Assembly: GCA_016293845.1 (NCBI GenBank)
Contig: JAEDDH010000013.1
Location: 38,189 to 102,188, forward strand
Direction: 5' to 3'
Origin: Bacteroidales bacterium
GTDB taxonomy: Bacteria; Bacteroidota; Bacteroidia; Bacteroidales; UBA3824
DNA length: 64,000 nucleotides
This document shows, in pieces, positions 1 to 8,515 of this stretch; position 1 is the first letter of the stretch, and each line of letters begins with the position of its first letter. Made by a program: the position numbers and the translations under genes. Below the pieces are notes generated by a model, which ran no database searches, was not told where the DNA came from, and was given only the letters and a program-made list of their open reading frames with translations.

Positions 1-1208
1 AGTTTTCGAGAATAGAAGCCACGATACGGGGCAATGCAAGACCGCTGCCGTTGAGGGTGTGGCAGAGTTTTGTACGTTTGTCGCCGTCTTCTTTGAAACG
101 GAGTTTCAAACGGTTGGCCTGATAAGATTCAAAGTTAGAAACTGAACTTACCTCAAGCCATTTTTGCTGAGCAGCGCACCAAACCTCAAAATCGTAGGTC
201 ATTGCAGATGTAAAGCTCATATCACCGCCGCAAAGACGGATGATACGGTAAGGCAAACCAAGTTTTTTAACCAATCCTTCTACGTGAAGAACCATGATTT
301 CCAATGCTTTGTACGATTTGTCAGGGTGAACGATTTGTACAAGTTCCACCTTATCGAACTCATGCAAACGGTTGAGCCCCTTAACATCAGAACCGTAGCT
401 ACCAGCCTCACGACGGAAACACGGAGTGTAGGCGCAGTGGCGGATAGGCAACTGACTGGCATTGAGAATCATATCGCGGTAGATATTGGTAACAGGCACT
501 TCGGCTGTGGGTACGAGATAAAGGTCGTCTTGCTCGCAGTGATACATCTGACCCTCTTTGTCGGGCAGCTGACCAGTGCCAAAACCAGAATCCTTGTTTA
601 CGAGTACAGGGGGTTCAACCTCCATATAACCTGATTTTTCAGCCTCATCCAAGAAGAAATTGATGAGCGCACGTTGCAATTTTGCGCCTTTGCCCTTGTA
701 GAGCGGGAAACCTGCACCAGTGATTTTTACGCCGGTAGCAAAGTCGATAATATCGTATTTTTTAGCGAGGTCCCAGTGAGGAAGCAGTTCAAAACCCTCA
801 TAAACAGGATTTTCGCCACCACGACGAATCTCTACATTGTCGTCGGCACTCTTTCCGGGTGCAACGAGTTCGTAAGGCAAGTTGGGTAGAGTAACAAGAA
901 TATCAAAAAGTTCTTTGTCTAAAGCGTCAAACTTTTCTTCCTCTTCCTTAATAACGTTTTTAAGATCGGTAGACTTTTGCTTCATAGCATCAGCCTCGTC
1001 TTTTTTGCCTTGTTTGTAAAGGTCACCAATTTGTTTAGCGAGGTTGTTTTGTTCAGCCTTGTTGTCTTCCATCTGTTTTTGAATCTCGCGTTTTTGGCGG
1101 TCGAGTTCCACGATTTTTTCCACTTGAGCACGAGCATCGCGGTTTTTGATAGCCAGACGCTCAATTACAAACTCGGGATTATCGGTTATTGTCTTTACTA
1201 AAAGCATG
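1..1208 (-). CDS. serS: Seryl-tRNA synthetase, 3' end cut by window edge
   Basis: Charges tRNA-Ser with serine in the cytoplasm. About 402 codons are visible from the ATG at 1208; the last part of the gene lies beyond base 1. The N-terminal ~100 residues form the charged antiparallel coiled-coil arm (rich in K, E and Q). The class II catalytic core follows, with the motif 2 region (FRREAGSYGSDVKGL) and motif 3 (NGSGLALPRI) close to the window edge. Family length is about 425 residues, so roughly 20 are missing. It lies downstream of rplU-rpmA on the same strand, separated by a hairpin, and I see no clear promoter of its own. Identity is secure. Confidence 0.97.
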
Positions 1209-1256
1209 GTTTATTACTTTTAATTGATTTATTTATCGGTTTTATTTAAATGCAAA

Positions 1257-1291
1257 CTCCCAAGCTGCTTGAAAATCATACAACTTGGGAG
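1257..1291 (-). terminator. Probable terminator after rpmA
   Basis: Inverted repeat CTCCCAAG / CTTGGGAG (8 bp, 19-nt loop) between rpmA and serS. On the minus strand it is followed only by TTTG and an AT-rich stretch, so it may be a weak terminator that lets some transcription into serS. Confidence 0.5.
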
Positions 1292-1316
1292 CGTAACTTG
1301 TTAACGGATAAAAGCG

Positions 1317-1589
1317 TTATGCTTGGGGAGCGGCTTCCAAAGGTACTACATTAACGTAGCTTTTGTCTTTACCTTTGATTTGGAACTGAACTTTTCCGTC
1401 GGTAAGAGCAAAAAGAGTGTAATCCTTACCCATACCTACATTAACACCGGGATAGTGTTTTGTTCCACGCTGACGGACGATGATGTTTCCGCCTTTAACT
1501 ACTTCGCCTCCGAATTTTTTAACTCCTAAGCGTTTGCTGTGCGATTCGCGGCCGTTTCGAGAACTGCCGACACCTTTCTTATGTGCCAT
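1317..1589 (-). CDS. rpmA: 50S ribosomal protein L27
   Basis: Component of the large ribosomal subunit near the peptidyl transferase centre. At 90 residues it has the usual length, with the typical N-terminal MAHKKGVGSSRNGR and the basic GVKKFGGE region. The N-terminus starts directly at MAHKK, without the cleavable extension seen in Firmicutes L27. It sits 49 bp downstream of rplU in the conserved rplU-rpmA pair and should share the promoter and structured leader in front of rplU. Confidence 0.97.
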   Translation of the reverse strand: MAHKKGVGSSRNGRESHSKRLGVKKFGGEVVKGGNIIVRQRGTKHYPGVNVGMGKDYTLFALTDGKVQFQIKGKDKSYVNVVPLEAAPQA

Positions 1590-1638
1590 TTCTTTCTACT
1601 TTTTCTGATTAATAACTAAATAGTTTGCTATCGAAGAA

Positions 1639-1950
1639 TTAAAGGTTGATGTCTTCGATAAGGATTTGTGTAAGGTATTGACGGTGACCTTTCTTAACGG
1701 CATAGCCTTTTCTGCGTTTTTTGTGAAAAACGATTACTTTGTCGTCTTTGAGGTGTTTGAGGATTTTAGCCTCAACTTTTGCGCCAGAAACAAAGGGTGC
1801 GCCTACCTTCACGTCGTTGTCGTTGTCTACAAGAAGAACATTGTCGAAACTAACGGTTTCGCCTTCTTCACTGTGCAAACGGTGCACATAAACTTTTTTG
1901 CTTTTCTCAACTTTAAACTGTTGACCTGCGATTTCTACTATTGCGTACAT
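1639..1950 (-). CDS. rplU: 50S ribosomal protein L21
   Basis: Large-subunit ribosomal protein that binds 23S rRNA. At 103 residues it has the normal bacterial length. It begins MYAIVEIAGQQFKVE, and the conserved C-terminal basic stretch (FHKKRRKGYAVKKGHRQ) is intact. It is the first gene of the rplU-rpmA transcription unit. A perfect Bacteroidota promoter lies at 2040-2070, leaving an untranslated leader of about 80 nt. That leader can fold into two nested stems (1970-2010), suggesting autogenous control by L21. Confidence 0.97.
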   Translation of the reverse strand: MYAIVEIAGQQFKVEKSKKVYVHRLHSEEGETVSFDNVLLVDNDNDVKVGAPFVSGAKVEAKILKHLKDDKVIVFHKKRRKGYAVKKGHRQYLTQILIEDINL

Positions 1951-1969
1951 GTTGTTAAAAGTTTGTTAG

Positions 1970-2010
1970 CGAGGTGGTAACCGTGAGGTTATCTCTTTTA
2001 ATTGACCTCG
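1970..2010 (-). promoter_or_regulatory. Candidate ribosomal protein leader (rplU)
   Basis: On the minus strand the rplU leader has an outer stem CGAGGT (2010-2005) with ACCTCG (1975-1970). Inside it is a hairpin TAACC-tcac-GGTTA. The element lies between the promoter at 2040-2070 and the rplU start codon at 1950. Structure and position fit an L21 autoregulatory leader. I know of L21 leaders in Firmicutes but cannot assign this one to a named family. Confidence 0.45.
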
Positions 2011-2039
2011 GCTAATGATTACAATTATTTTTTCGGGCG

Positions 2040-2070
2040 CAAAGTTATTTAGTTTTTCTTTCTCTGCAAA
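2040..2070 (-). promoter_or_regulatory. Promoter of rplU-rpmA
   Basis: Minus strand -33 TTTG (2070-2067), a 19-nt spacer, and -7 TAACTTTG (2047-2040). This exactly matches the Bacteroidota TTTG / TAnnTTTG consensus. Transcription should start near 2033. Confidence 0.75.
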
Positions 2071-2123
2071 TTCTTTTTTTATATTTTTCATTAAAAAAAC
2101 GAAAATAATTAAACTTTTTTTTG

Positions 2124-2131
2124 TATATTTG
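2124..2131 (+). promoter_or_regulatory. -7 promoter element of DUF151 gene
   Basis: TATATTTG matches the TAnnTTTG consensus, 32 bp before the start codon at 2163. No TTTG is seen at the -33 position. Confidence 0.5.
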
Positions 2132-2162
2132 CTAACGTCATATTAGAGAAAACGCACAAGGC

Positions 2163-2732
2163 ATGGAAAAAATATCGTTAACGGTAAGCGGTGTGGCAAA
2201 TCAGAACAGTCCTGAATCGCCTGCATATACGCTTATCTTGTCAGAAAAAGAAGGCTCGCGCAAGCTGCCCGTGATTATCGGGTTTAGCGAGGCGCAAGCT
2301 ATTGCAATTCAAATAGAAGGGCTTGTGCCGGTGCGTCCATTGGTTTACGATTTGTTTTTTAACATTGCAGCTGCGTTTTCGATTGATGTGATTGAAGTTA
2401 TTATCTCAAATGTAGACCGCGGGATTTTTTATGCCGAGATTGTTTGCTGCACAGTTGGAAGTAGCCCAGACGATTATATCCATATACCTGCCCGCACAAG
2501 CGATGCCGTGGCAATTGCTCTCAAGTTTTCGTGCCCCATTTACACTTACGAACATGTTTTAGACAAAGCGGGATTTGAATGGACTGCTCCGGGCGAGGAA
2601 TCGTTTGACTCTCCAAAACTTGATGGCTTACCCCTGCGCGAACTCAAAGATATGCTACGCAAAGCCATTGCCCGCGAAGATTACGAATTTGCATCTAAGA
2701 TACGCGACGAAATTGCCGATCGCAATCAATAA
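2163..2732 (+). CDS. Bifunctional nuclease family protein (DUF151) with UVR motif
   Basis: 189-residue protein. Residues 1-130 match the DUF151 / bifunctional nuclease domain (MEKISLTVSGVANQ, then KLPVIIGFSEAQAIAI). A short C-terminal UvrB/UvrC-type motif follows at about 150-187 (LKDMLRKAIAREDYEFASKIRD). Family members in plants and bacteria have been linked to DNase/RNase activity, but the function in Bacteroidota is not established. The gene stands alone, with its own -7 element at 2124-2131 and a strong terminator at 2783-2815. The family call is firm; the activity is inferred. Confidence 0.88.
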   Translation: MEKISLTVSGVANQNSPESPAYTLILSEKEGSRKLPVIIGFSEAQAIAIQIEGLVPVRPLVYDLFFNIAAAFSIDVIEVIISNVDRGIFYAEIVCCTVGSSPDDYIHIPARTSDAVAIALKFSCPIYTYEHVLDKAGFEWTAPGEESFDSPKLDGLPLRELKDMLRKAIAREDYEFASKIRDEIADRNQ

Positions 2733-2782
2733 AAATCTATTATAATATATTATATAAGGTGTGGAATAAATAATTGAATAAA

Positions 2783-2815
2783 AAAGGCATCGTTTCTGAT
2801 TAAAACGATGCCTTT
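2783..2815. terminator. Bidirectional terminator
   Basis: 13-bp perfect stem AAAGGCATCGTTT / AAACGATGCCTTT with a 7-nt loop, flanked by A and T runs. It lies between the DUF151 gene (+) and the initiator tRNA (-), and can end both transcripts. Confidence 0.85.
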
Positions 2816-2823
2816 ATTTTTAG

Positions 2824-2896
<73 letters not shown>

Positions 2897-2915
2897 GTAT
2901 TTCTTAATTGCGGTG

Positions 2916-2947
2916 CAAAGATAATGGTATATTTTGTACTTTCCAAA
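2916..2947 (-). promoter_or_regulatory. Promoter of initiator tRNA
   Basis: Minus strand -33 TTTG (2947-2944), 20-nt spacer, -7 TATCTTTG (2923-2916). The expected start is near 2909, about 13 nt before the mature tRNA 5' end. Confidence 0.75.
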
Positions 2948-3038
2948 TTTTTATTGCGCATTTTTTAAAACATAATAATTTGTTTACATTCAAACAGTCA
3001 AAAACCGTTACTTTTGTAATCAATAAAAAAAGAAATAT

Positions 3039-3563
3039 ATGTCTTTTGCAAAAAGTACAAAACACGTTAAAAGGTCGGGCGTTAAATGGTTTGTTTACTG
3101 CCTGATATTTGTGGGCATCATTTGCGTTTTTACACCTAAATTGCTCATTAGCAAGGCCTCTAAGATAATTGACGCCAACATAAAAGGCGACACTGCCGAT
3201 TCGCTGCCCAAAAAAGAGATTTTTGTGGCAAACAACTATTTGCACACTGCGCGCTACTTCCCCGGATTTGACGAAAAGGGTGCACAGGGGCAGAAAATGA
3301 TTCTTGATTATTATTTTCCACTTTTCAAAGCTGATTATGATAGGTTGAAGTTTGCATGTGTAGACAATGCCATCACCGAACTCACCAAGCAAGGCGGCAA
3401 CAAAGATTCGATCCGCACTGCCGCTCTCGAATCAGAATGGAAAAAATATCCCGACACTGTAGCACTTGAAGATTTTCGCTCCAAGTGGGACGTTTACCAC
3501 AAGGCTTTTGCCAAATCGCTTCCTGATTACTACCGCTTTGTGGATGCCAGACACATTAGATAA
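3039..3563 (+). CDS. Uncharacterised membrane-anchored protein
   Basis: 174 residues, family not recognised. A short basic N-terminus (SFAKSTKHVKRSG) precedes one hydrophobic segment at about residues 16-35. The remaining ~135 residues are soluble and rich in K, D and A, so it is probably an inner-membrane-anchored protein with a periplasmic domain. A TACTTTTG element at 3009-3016 could be its promoter. It precedes the DUF3078 gene by 27 bp on the same strand, so the two are probably co-transcribed. No catalytic motif is visible. Confidence 0.75.
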   Translation: MSFAKSTKHVKRSGVKWFVYCLIFVGIICVFTPKLLISKASKIIDANIKGDTADSLPKKEIFVANNYLHTARYFPGFDEKGAQGQKMILDYYFPLFKADYDRLKFACVDNAITELTKQGGNKDSIRTAALESEWKKYPDTVALEDFRSKWDVYHKAFAKSLPDYYRFVDARHIR

Positions 3564-3590
3564 ATATATAACCAACAAAAACTTAACAAT

Positions 3591-4568
3591 ATGAAACATT
3601 TAGTACTTATATTGGCAGCAGTTGCATTAACACTGCCCCTTTTAGCACAGACCGACGACGTAGCCAAAGAGGTCGCCTCGCTTGCAAAAAATTCAAAAGC
3701 AAAAGTCGACGTTGACAGCGGCAAGGTTTGGAAATTTAGCGGAATGCTCTCGTTAACCGCATCGCAAACAGCTCTTGTAAACTGGGCTCCCGGTGGCGAC
3801 CAGCAGATTGGTCTCAACGCTCTTGCAAACTTCAATGCCAACTATCACAAAAACAAACATTCGTGGCAAAACGCCATTACCGCTCAATACGGTACTATCC
3901 GCCTTATCGACGAATACGATGAGTTTCGCAAAAACGACGACAAACTTCAATTTTCGTCGAAATACGGTTTTCAAGCTGCTAAAAAACTATACTACTCTGC
4001 AATTTTCGACTACAAGAGCCAATTCGACAAAGGTTGGACTTACGAAAAAGTAAAAGTAACTAACGAAGAAGGTGTAGAAGAAGAGATAGAAAAAGCCACC
4101 CTTAATTCGGAATGTTGGTCGCCGCTATACCTCACCTACACAGTCGGTATGGATTATCAGTTATCCGACAACTTTATGTTCTACCTTTCGCCTCTGTGCG
4201 GTAAAACAACCGTAGTACTCAACGACTGTTTGTCAGAACAAGGCGCATTTGGTGTTGACACTTGCAAACATGCTCGTTCGGAGGTCGGTTGGTATTTTAA
4301 ACTTAATGCCCAATACAACATTGCCAAAAACATTTCGTTTGGCACCAACCTCGTTCTCTTCAACTCTTACAAAGACGGTTTTATGGACGAAATCGATGTT
4401 GACTGGAACATTATCATAGCTATGCAAATCAACAAATGGCTTTCGTTTAACATCACATCCGAACTTGTATACGACGAGGACGTAAAAATCACCAAAGACG
4501 ATCGCGACTATTTTTCGCTAACTCAGTTCAAAAACGTTACTGGCTTAGGATTGACATTTAAATTCTAA
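3591..4568 (+). CDS. DUF3078 outer-membrane beta-barrel protein
   Basis: 325 residues with a cleavable signal peptide (cut after about LLAQ, residue 20). Residues ~45-325 match the Bacteroidota DUF3078 family: the marker phrase SLTASQTALVNWAPGG near the start, then alternating aromatic/polar beta strands, ending in TGLGLTFKF with a terminal Phe as expected for an outer-membrane barrel. The function of the family is unknown. It is probably co-transcribed with the small membrane protein upstream and ends at the terminator 4588-4625. Confidence 0.87.
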   Translation: MKHLVLILAAVALTLPLLAQTDDVAKEVASLAKNSKAKVDVDSGKVWKFSGMLSLTASQTALVNWAPGGDQQIGLNALANFNANYHKNKHSWQNAITAQYGTIRLIDEYDEFRKNDDKLQFSSKYGFQAAKKLYYSAIFDYKSQFDKGWTYEKVKVTNEEGVEEEIEKATLNSECWSPLYLTYTVGMDYQLSDNFMFYLSPLCGKTTVVLNDCLSEQGAFGVDTCKHARSEVGWYFKLNAQYNIAKNISFGTNLVLFNSYKDGFMDEIDVDWNIIIAMQINKWLSFNITSELVYDEDVKITKDDRDYFSLTQFKNVTGLGLTFKF

Positions 4569-4587
4569 CCAAACAGAATAACAAAAC

Positions 4588-4625
4588 AAAACAAACGATG
4601 GCAGGTTTCTGTCATCGTTTGTTTT
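4588..4625. terminator. Bidirectional terminator between DUF3078 and galE
   Basis: 17-bp stem with a single G-U pair and a GTTT loop (left arm 4588-4604, right arm 4609-4625), with flanking A and T tracts. It serves the converging DUF3078 (+) and galE (-) genes. Confidence 0.88.
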
Positions 4626-4633
4626 ATGCCATA

Positions 4634-5653
4634 TTATTTGGAAATTTGTTGTTGCCAACGCCAAGCATTTTTGAGCGTTTCTTCGACAGGTACTTGAGCT
4701 TTCCATCCCAACTCTTTGTTTGCCAACGAAGTATCAGCCCAAACTTTTTCGATGTCGCCAGCCCTGCGGCCAACAATTTTGTAGTTTAGTTTTACGCCTG
4801 TGGCTTTTTCAAATGCGCTAATAAGCTGAAGCACTGTAAGTCCGTTGCCTGTTCCTACATTAAAAAATTCTAACGCGCCCTTCTGTTTGCCTTGTTCCAT
4901 ACGGTTGATGGCTGCGATATGAGCATTAGCAAGGTCGATAATGTCGATATAGTCGCGTATAGGAGTACCATCGGGAGTGTCGTAATCGTTGCCAAAAACA
5001 CTCAGACATTCACGGATGCCGGCAGCGGTTTGAGTAATATAAGGTATCAAGTTGGCAGGCACACCGATAGGAAGTTCGCCAATCAAACCAGATGGATGAG
5101 CACCAATTGGGTTGAAATAACGCAAGCAAATACAGTTAATACCTTTATTAACAGCCACAAAGTCGTGGATGATTTCTTCATTAATCTGTTTGGTATTTCC
5201 GTAAGGCGAAAGAGCGGGTAGAATAGGTGAGTTTTCGGTAACGGGAAGTTCTTCGGGCTGACCGTAAACTGTGCACGAAGATGAGAAAACCAAGTTTTTG
5301 ATACCGAACTCTTTCATAGCTTCCAACACGTTGATAAGTCCGTTGATATTGTTGCGGTAATATTTCAGAGGTTGTTCTACCGATTCGCCAACAGCCTTAG
5401 ATGCGGCAAAGTGAATCACCGATTCAATACCCTGATGTTGTTTCAAAAAATCAAAAAGTTCGTCTTTAACAGCCACGTCCACCTTTCCAAACACAGGTTT
5501 AGTGCCGGTAATTTTGGCAATATTGTCGATAACATTGGGATTAGAGTTACTTAGGTTATCTACTATAAACACCTCATAACCTTTTTGTTGCAATTCTACA
5601 ACTGTGTGAGAACCAATAAATCCGGCACCGCCGGTAACAAGTATTTTTTTCAT
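4634..5653 (-). CDS. galE: UDP-glucose 4-epimerase
   Basis: Interconverts UDP-glucose and UDP-galactose with bound NAD in the cytoplasm, for galactose use and surface sugar synthesis. 339 residues is the standard GalE length. The N-terminal Rossmann motif is GGAGFIGSHT, followed by a short-chain dehydrogenase active site with SSSCTVYG and Tyr-x-x-x-Lys (SPYGNTK). It stands alone between convergent and divergent neighbours, with a perfect -7 element at 5676-5683. Confidence 0.96.
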   Translation of the reverse strand: MKKILVTGGAGFIGSHTVVELQQKGYEVFIVDNLSNSNPNVIDNIAKITGTKPVFGKVDVAVKDELFDFLKQHQGIESVIHFAASKAVGESVEQPLKYYRNNINGLINVLEAMKEFGIKNLVFSSSCTVYGQPEELPVTENSPILPALSPYGNTKQINEEIIHDFVAVNKGINCICLRYFNPIGAHPSGLIGELPIGVPANLIPYITQTAAGIRECLSVFGNDYDTPDGTPIRDYIDIIDLANAHIAAINRMEQGKQKGALEFFNVGTGNGLTVLQLISAFEKATGVKLNYKIVGRRAGDIEKVWADTSLANKELGWKAQVPVEETLKNAWRWQQQISK

Positions 5654-5675
5654 ATCGATATTTTTAATTAGAACT

Positions 5676-5683
5676 CAAAATTA
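5676..5683 (-). promoter_or_regulatory. -7 promoter element of galE
   Basis: Minus strand TAATTTTG, a perfect TAnnTTTG match 23 bp before the galE start codon. No clear -33 TTTG. Confidence 0.5.
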
Positions 5684-5743
5684 CAAAAAAAATCTCTCAA
5701 TAAAAAAAACAGAAAAAAATAGTTTGATATAATTAAAATTTAG

Positions 5744-5751
5744 TATATTTG
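5744..5751 (+). promoter_or_regulatory. -7 promoter element of HU/SPOR gene
   Basis: TATATTTG with a TTTG at 5723-5726, 17 nt upstream (slightly short spacing). It lies 56 bp before the start codon at 5807. Confidence 0.55.
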
Positions 5752-5806
5752 CAAATGAAGATTTCAACCAACAAGCAACAAGCAAGTAAAAGAAACTGCA
5801 ACAATT

Positions 5807-6862
5807 ATGACAAATCTTAACGAATTATTCAAAGACATACTACTCACTCAAGAGAGTATAATCATACCCGGATTGGGAACATTAGAAACCCAATACCAAC
5901 CCGCACAGTTAGACGAGAAAACAGGCACAATCTATCCGCCATCAAAAATCGTAAAACTCGACATTGGCAAAACCACCGACAAAGACAATATGCTCGAAAC
6001 ATACATCATGCAGAATCAACCAGTAAACCAAACCTCTGCGCGTCTGCAGATAGAGCAATTTGTAAAAGACACCAAAGAAAAATTAGACAAAGGAGAATCT
6101 GTTACTATCGACGAAGTAGGCATCATTGCCCGCGACGAAAGTGGAGCCACAATTATCAAAGCCGTACCCAACAACCTTATGATCGACAATTACGGCATGG
6201 ACCCCGTGGAAGTAGAAGCCGCCAAAGCTCAAGCCCGCACATCAAAAGGTAAGATAAAAGCTACCAAACGCACTATCACCACTACCACCACAGTATCGTC
6301 GGTAAAAACCACAGTTCACGAAACCAAACCCGATTCAGAACCAAAAGAAACCGAGAAGAAAAAGAGCGGCGTACTAAAATGGCTGTTGATTCTATTGCCG
6401 ATAGCTGCGCTTATCACACTTTATATATTATATATGAATCCGGTGAACAAATGGGTAGCAGGTCTGTTTGGTTCAAAACCCAAAGTAGAAACCACACAAA
6501 CTACCCCCGAACCTACACAAGAGGTAACCACACCCGCCACAACAGTTCCCGGCCTTGGCGAAACCGAAGTGGTAGACGACCCCGAAACAAAAACTCTATT
6601 AGACGCTGGCTTCACAACCACACCTTTAAATATAGGAAGCAATTTTAAAAAATACTACCTCATAGCAGGAAGTTTCACCACAATTAAAAACGCACAAAAA
6701 CGTCAGCGCGAACTCCCCGGCTCAAAAATTCTTATAGTAGGCGACCAACACCGCGTATATGTAGGATCAAGCGACAAAGCCGACGACATTATCGCTCAAT
6801 ACAACAACATAAAGAAAACACAACCCGGTTTGGATGTTTGGTTGCTCAAAAACGCCAAATAA
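5807..6862 (+). CDS. HU-CCDC81-type and SPOR domain membrane protein
   Basis: 351 residues in three parts. Residues 1-130 resemble the two small HU-like (CCDC81-type) domains found in Bacteroidota (IIIPGLGTLETQ, then GESVTIDEVGIIARDE). One transmembrane helix follows at about 192-211 after a KKKSG stop. A periplasmic Thr/Pro-rich linker leads to a C-terminal SPOR domain at about 275-350 (KYYLIAGSFTTIKNAQ). SPOR domains bind denuded glycan strands at the division septum, so a cell-envelope or division role is likely, with the HU-like part on the cytoplasmic side. It is monocistronic, ended by the hairpin at 6890-6921. Confidence 0.85.
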   Translation: MTNLNELFKDILLTQESIIIPGLGTLETQYQPAQLDEKTGTIYPPSKIVKLDIGKTTDKDNMLETYIMQNQPVNQTSARLQIEQFVKDTKEKLDKGESVTIDEVGIIARDESGATIIKAVPNNLMIDNYGMDPVEVEAAKAQARTSKGKIKATKRTITTTTTVSSVKTTVHETKPDSEPKETEKKKSGVLKWLLILLPIAALITLYILYMNPVNKWVAGLFGSKPKVETTQTTPEPTQEVTTPATTVPGLGETEVVDDPETKTLLDAGFTTTPLNIGSNFKKYYLIAGSFTTIKNAQKRQRELPGSKILIVGDQHRVYVGSSDKADDIIAQYNNIKKTQPGLDVWLLKNAK

Positions 6863-6889
6863 ACTCCGGCATAAACTCATAACATCTCA

Positions 6890-6921
6890 AAAAGCGGATT
6901 TATGCATTTAAATCCGCTTTT
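6890..6921 (+). terminator. Terminator after HU/SPOR gene
   Basis: 13-bp stem AAAAGCGGATTTA / TAAATCCGCTTTT with a 6-nt loop, ending in a T-rich run. Confidence 0.82.
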
Positions 6922-6934
6922 ATTGTTTTTTTTA

Positions 6935-6965
6935 TTTGTTTTAAGAAAAAAAAGCCATAAATTTG
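6935..6965 (+). promoter_or_regulatory. Promoter of the first half of the polyene-type cluster
   Basis: TTTG (6935-6938), 19-nt spacer, TAAATTTG (6958-6965): a perfect Bacteroidota promoter. It lies just after a terminator and 37 bp before the first cluster gene. Confidence 0.75.
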
Positions 6966-7002
6966 CGCAAATTACCGATAGTATATATCGAACTACAATT
7001 AA

Positions 7003-8505
7003 ATGGCAAAATTAGCAATAATCGGCGGAGGCATATCCGGGCTTGCAGCGGGCATCTACGCGCAAATGAACGGCATCGAGAGCGAAATTTTTGAATCTCA
7101 TTCCGTAGTGGGTGGGCAGTGTACATCGTGGAAACGCAAAGGTTTTCACATCGACAACTGCGTGCATTGGATGCTTGGCACTTCGCCCAAAAAAGAAATT
7201 TATAAAGTGTGGCAAGAGGTGGGAGTAATCCAAGACCCCGGAAAAGACATCATCAGCCACGATTATTTTCTTCAAGTGGATATCGACGGAGTAAAGGCGC
7301 ACGTTTGGCGCGACCTTAATAAAATGCGTCAAGAACTCCTTTCAATAGCCCCCGAAGACCGCAAAGAAATCAACAACTTTATTAAGTTGATAAAAAAATT
7401 TCAAGCCATCGAATTGCCATCGCTATATCCGCAAGAGCAGATGGGATTTGGGCAGATTATGAAACTCCTATTCAGAATGGCAAAAGCAATTCCAGCATTT
7501 GCCAAATACAAAAAACTCACTCTCGACGAATACGCCAAAAGATTCAAAAGTCCTATAATTCACCAAATTATATACAACTACGTACCCAAGCAGTTTTATG
7601 TAATCTCGGCGTTCTATATGTACGCAATGTTTTCGATGGGCAATGCCGACCTTCCTCGCGGTGGGTCCGACACAATTACCAACCGTATGCGCGACAAGTA
7701 TCTGAGCCTCGGAGGTAAAATATCAGTAAAGAAAAAAGTTCTCGACACCGAAATCAACGACAAAAAAATTACAAAAATCAATTTCACCGACGATTCTTCT
7801 ATTGAGCCCGAATATGTAGTAATTGCCACCGACCTCAAAGTTGCGTTTAACTTAATCGGCCATAACTACATGGACGACAATCTAAAACAAGCATTCGCCA
7901 ATACAAAAACACATCCCGTATTTAGCAATATTACCATATATTTTGCAGTGGATTGTCCCACCAACGACATTCCCACAATGGAAATATTCAACTGCGAACC
8001 ATACAAAGTTGTTGACCGCGAGCACAATGTTGTGATTGTAAACAATTACGCCGACCAACCAGATTTCGCTCCCGAAGGCAAAGGCATCATTCAGATACTT
8101 ATGGTGCAGCTCGACGACGAATATCAATATTGGGAAAACCTTTACAAAACCCCCGAAGCTTACAAAGCCGAAAAAAAGCGCATTGCATCCGAAATTCAAC
8201 AACGCTTAGAAAAGCACTACCCACAATATCAAGGCAAACTCTCACTTGTGGAAATCTGCACACCCAAAAGTTTCAACCGCTATTTAGGGTCGTACAAAGG
8301 TTCGTACATGGGCTTTATACAAACACCCTACGCGCCCAAACTTGTGCACCACGGCAATGTGGAAGGCATCGACAATCTTTGCCTTGCCGGACAATGGCTT
8401 CAAACTCCGGGCGGACTGCCAAACGCGCTCGTTACGGGCAAGTTTGCAATTCAACGCCTTATTAAACGTTTTCATTTCGCGGACAAATTCCGCCAAACCA
8501 ACTAA
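7003..8505 (+). CDS. CrtI-like FAD-dependent oxidoreductase (cluster gene 1)
   Basis: 500 residues, in the phytoene desaturase / retinol saturase-like flavoprotein superfamily. The N-terminal FAD-binding Rossmann motif is GGGISGLAAGIYAQMNG with a downstream GGQCTSW. The C-terminal family signature LAGQWLQTPGGLPNALVTG closes the FAD site at about 455-480. Such enzymes desaturate, saturate or isomerise long conjugated chains. It opens a cluster with an acyltransferase, ketosynthase, ACP, dehydratases and a second enzyme of the same superfamily, so the substrate is probably an acyl or polyene chain rather than a carotenoid; no prenyl or phytoene synthase is nearby. The exact reaction is unknown. 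Confidence 0.82.
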   Translation: MAKLAIIGGGISGLAAGIYAQMNGIESEIFESHSVVGGQCTSWKRKGFHIDNCVHWMLGTSPKKEIYKVWQEVGVIQDPGKDIISHDYFLQVDIDGVKAHVWRDLNKMRQELLSIAPEDRKEINNFIKLIKKFQAIELPSLYPQEQMGFGQIMKLLFRMAKAIPAFAKYKKLTLDEYAKRFKSPIIHQIIYNYVPKQFYVISAFYMYAMFSMGNADLPRGGSDTITNRMRDKYLSLGGKISVKKKVLDTEINDKKITKINFTDDSSIEPEYVVIATDLKVAFNLIGHNYMDDNLKQAFANTKTHPVFSNITIYFAVDCPTNDIPTMEIFNCEPYKVVDREHNVVIVNNYADQPDFAPEGKGIIQILMVQLDDEYQYWENLYKTPEAYKAEKKRIASEIQQRLEKHYPQYQGKLSLVEICTPKSFNRYLGSYKGSYMGFIQTPYAPKLVHHGNVEGIDNLCLAGQWLQTPGGLPNALVTGKFAIQRLIKRFHFADKFRQTN

Positions 8506-8515
8506 ATCCTACCAA

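Noticed and set aside
8342..8515. Upstream in-frame extension of the acyltransferase
   Set aside because: It lies within the preceding oxidoreductase gene and reads as its shadow; ATG 8516 gives the family-like N-terminus.
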